DNA of 64,000 bases, taken from NCBI RefSeq assembly GCF_003097495.1, contig NZ_QEOP01000001.1, positions 806,001-870,000 of the forward strand, in the 5' to 3' direction. A program made the translations under genes and the position numbers. This stretch comes from Amnibacterium flavum. GTDB taxonomy: Bacteria > Actinomycetota > Actinomycetes > Actinomycetales > Microbacteriaceae. Below the pieces are notes generated by a model that saw nothing but the letters and a program-made list of their open reading frames with translations, was not told the origin of the DNA and did not search any database. Positions 62,501 through 64,000 of the stretch are shown one piece after another; the stretch's first letter is position 1; every line of letters begins with the position of its first letter.

Positions 62501-64000
62501 CACCACGCTCGCCTCGGCGCTCGCCGCAGCTCCCGCAGGAACCGCCACCAACCCGACGGTCATCCAGCTCGCTGCCGGTCGCTACGCCGAGTACGACGTG
62601 GTCGACAAGCCGTACACGATCCTCGTCGGCGCCACCGGTGTCGCTCAGGACGTGGTGATCACGGGCAACCGCGCCGCAGGCACCCCGACCGGCACGACCA
62701 CCGACGGTGTCGCCGACACCTACGGCACCTCGGGATCCGCGACCCTCGTGATCACGGGCAACAACGTGCAGCTCCGCGCACTGACCGTCGAGAACTCCTA
62801 CGTCGAGGGCACCTACGCCAACGGCCAGGCAGTCGCTCTCCGCACGACCGGCGACAAGCTGGTCCTCGAGAACACGCGTCTCCTCGGCAACCAGGACACC
62901 TTCTACGCGAACACCCCGAACACGGCGACCGGCTCCCGCGTCTACGTGCACGGCAGCTACATCGAGGGTGACGTCGACTTCGTCTTCGGACGCGCGACCG
63001 TCGTCATCGACGACAGCACGCTGAAGGCGCTCGACCACGGCACCTCGCCCAACGGCGCACTCACCGCGGCGAGCACGGACAAGAGCCAGAAGTACGGCTT
63101 CCTCATCACGGGCAGCCGTGTGATCGGCACTGCGCCCGACAACTCGCAGAACCTCGGCCGCCCCTGGCAGCCCGGGCAGAAGCAGGACGACGGCACGTCG
63201 ATCGCCGATGCGAACGCCATCGCCCAGGTCGTCGTCCGCGACAGCTGGCTCGGCCCGGTCGTCAGCACCTCGACGCCGTGGACCGACATGACCAACAGCG
63301 GCACCGTCACCAAGTGGCAGAGCGCCCGCTTCTTCGAGTACGGCAACACCGGACCCGGAGCAGCCACGGGAGACAACCACCCGCAGCTGACGGCGGCTCA
63401 GGCCGACGACTACACCGCTGAGGACTACCTCGCCGGTGCCGACGGCTGGAACCCGGTGGTCGAGCCGGCAGCCGACCTCGCCCCCGCGGCAGTCACGGGT
63501 CTCACCGCGACCGCCAACGAGAAGCAGGTCGGACTCAGCTGGAACGACGGCCCCGAGAGCGACACAGTCACCTACCGCGTGTATCGCTCCATCGGGTCCG
63601 ACGCCGTCGTAGCCGATGCCGCTCATCTCGTCGCCGAGGTCGCCAAGCCGACCTACCTCGACAAGGGCCTCGTCAACGGCACGGTTCACCACTACCTCGT
63701 GGTGGCAGTCGACCGCGCCGGCAACGCCTCGGCGCCGTCGATCACCGTCGACGCGACGCCGAACGTCGCGCCGCTCGTCGCCGACCTCACCGTCGCGCAG
63801 GACGGCAGCGGCGACTACACCTCGGTGCAGGCAGCGCTCACGGCCATCCAGCCGGGAACCGCGGCCAAGCCCAAGGTGATCATGGTCGCCCCGGGCACCT
63901 ACCACGAGGTCGTCATCTCCACGAAGGCCAACGTCATCCTCGCCGGCACCACGGGCAACGCCCGCGACGTCGTCATCGAGTTCGACAACGCCAACGGCAC
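59511..64000 (+). CDS. Very large exported multidomain pectinesterase (3' end beyond window)
   Basis: An open frame of at least 1496 codons that runs off the right edge. Signal segment about residues 23-46 (MTVLAAATAAVLAVGALAAS). Then five fibronectin III repeats (about 50-541), pectin methylesterase domain 1 (552-880), FN3 (885-976), pectinesterase domain 2 (980-1316), FN3 (1323-1418) and the start of a third pectinesterase domain (1423 on, VAQDGSGDYTSVQAALTAI). Domains 1 and 2 both keep the catalytic set: LGNQDT, YIEGDVDYLFG / YIEGDVDFVFG and LGRPW. They remove methyl esters from plant pectin. ATG 59511 has AAAGG five bases upstream. A plant-associated lifestyle is implied. Confidence 0.92.
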   Translation, partial: MLPSVPPRSPLPATSESRRPRWHMTVLAAATAAVLAVGALAASPVMAATDTSAPSTPGSLSASYYGGVGAVITWGKVSASDLAEYRVYRSTSKTVTASAGNLVASTTALKVTDSTVTGGATVYYAVTARDKTGNESKVSSVKTITAKDTTKPDSPSSVKATASANGIALDWADNDEPDLRGYVVSRSASSSGTYTQLTGSPITTSAFTDTQAPAATKSYYRITAVDLTGNTSSASSTSATRPAGTPTTPTTPTAPAAPAGLTATIDSNTAVVLKWSASTGATSYVVSRGTSAAGPFTRINGSTLTATTYTDATAPVGATSYYSVTAVNAAGTSAGATASAAVPADTTPPKAPTSPKATVLASGGITATWKASTESDVAGYIVYKRNSDEEYVQFLPTAGAATFTATTFTDLGVTEGKVAYYRIRAIDRAGNISKNYVALTANNPNVAPAAPTGFTVKQNATAGLDLAWSTPKDTDVEGYTISRSTASSGTYVQLTSITATAAGTPPHFTDTSAPKGVTVYYRVTAVDLVGNVSKTSSTVSGTSLTTPVPIAVDETVITVGADKQFATITAALATVPKNSLKRYRLDIDPGTYNEAFEIESSNITLNGLGGDSSKVVINAAQASGSSDPDEPESTLGTAGSAVVFVTGQDVTLRGLTVVNSFDEKANPQITSAQAVALRVEGDRFVADTVRLLGNQDTLLADTPKPTTRIRQYYVNSYIEGDVDYLFGAGTAVFDRVTFKSLDRAKSNNGYLTAASTDKGSKYGFLITDSKIVSDAAAGTVNLGRPWHPSADPDALGSVVIKNTWLPAAIDTAAPWDDMASTNSSGVKVNFSWTTARFSEFGNTGPGATVNANRPQLSAKDAANATPEKYLAGKDGWNPVAPTVSVAPAVPSGVTATADSRVVHLTWNDDISASTTGWTVYRSTAGGVAQKIASVSSPTYSDTTVENGVSYSYSITADSRSGVSSAASTPVDILVAAAPLVVDITVDPAATANGTSVFTTLASALAAAPAGTATNPTVIQLAAGRYAEYDVVDKPYTILVGATGVAQDVVITGNRAAGTPTGTTTDGVADTYGTSGSATLVITGNNVQLRALTVENSYVEGTYANGQAVALRTTGDKLVLENTRLLGNQDTFYANTPNTATGSRVYVHGSYIEGDVDFVFGRATVVIDDSTLKALDHGTSPNGALTAASTDKSQKYGFLITGSRVIGTAPDNSQNLGRPWQPGQKQDDGTSIADANAIAQVVVRDSWLGPVVSTSTPWTDMTNSGTVTKWQSARFFEYGNTGPGAATGDNHPQLTAAQADDYTAEDYLAGADGWNPVVEPAADLAPAAVTGLTATANEKQVGLSWNDGPESDTVTYRVYRSIGSDAVVADAAHLVAEVAKPTYLDKGLVNGTVHHYLVVAVDRAGNASAPSITVDATPNVAPLVADLTVAQDGSGDYTSVQAALTAIQPGTAAKPKVIMVAPGTYHEVVISTKANVILAGTTGNARDVVIEFDNANG

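Noticed and set aside
60063-63905. A minus-strand open frame of about 1280 codons
   Set aside because: It is the antisense shadow of the pectinesterase gene: low-complexity Arg/Gly/Val/Asp sequence, no domain, no ribosome site, while the plus strand has clear FN3 and pectinesterase motifs.

Overview
The window is a high-GC chromosome segment from an actinobacterium, most probably of the Microbacteriaceae. Evidence for this is the GC-rich third codon positions, many GTG starts, a NusG with a long acidic N-terminal extension, the order aminotransferase - tRNA-Trp - secE - nusG - rplK - rplA, an LAxTG-type cell-wall sorting signal, and many leaderless starts with a TAnnnT box 6-7 bases before the start codon. 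No phage, integrase, transposase or CRISPR array is visible.

Layout. 1-3.6 kb: two divergent ABC-2 type exporters whose shared promoter region carries two related dyads. 3.7-9 kb: alpha/beta hydrolase, aminotransferase, tRNA-Trp, secE, nusG, rplK, rplA. 9-12.4 kb: acetyltransferase, zinc-type oxidoreductase, histidine phosphatase, nadE. 12.5-17.3 kb: a MacB-like ABC pair divergent from a two-component system. 17.5-20.6 kb: MFS transporter, NAD-dependent epimerase, DUF1275 membrane protein. 20.7-55.3 kb: a purine and ureide catabolic region. 55.6-57.8 kb: surface M1 metallopeptidase and acetyltransferase. 57.8-59.1 kb: the rplJ-rplL operon with its leader. 59.5-64 kb: the start of a very large exported pectinesterase, cut by the window edge.

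The purine region encodes almost a full route. Guanine deaminase, an adenine/adenosine deaminase homologue, nucleoside hydrolase, nucleoside phosphorylase and 8-oxoguanine deaminase feed xanthine dehydrogenase, which is served by XdhC and a MocA-like protein. Uricase, hydroxyisourate hydrolase and OHCU decarboxylase then give allantoin. Allantoinase, allantoate amidohydrolase and a PucG-like aminotransferase carry on to ureidoglycine and its transamination products. A formamidase and an unusual AtzH-amidase fusion may finish the job. An NMT1-type ABC importer at the far end may supply a substrate. The genes lie in several short operons on both strands, with overlapping start and stop codons.

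Embedded in this region are genes that do not belong to purine metabolism: a WcbI/GT4/GT2 surface-glycan cassette, an lldR-lldD lactate unit with textbook twin operators, a CPBP protease, and an exported protein with two tandem ubiquitin-like domains and an LAATG sorting signal. This last protein is the most unusual item in the window. The accessory block lies between rplKA and rplJL, which are usually neighbours, so the split ribosomal-protein locus looks like a long-term insertion hot spot.
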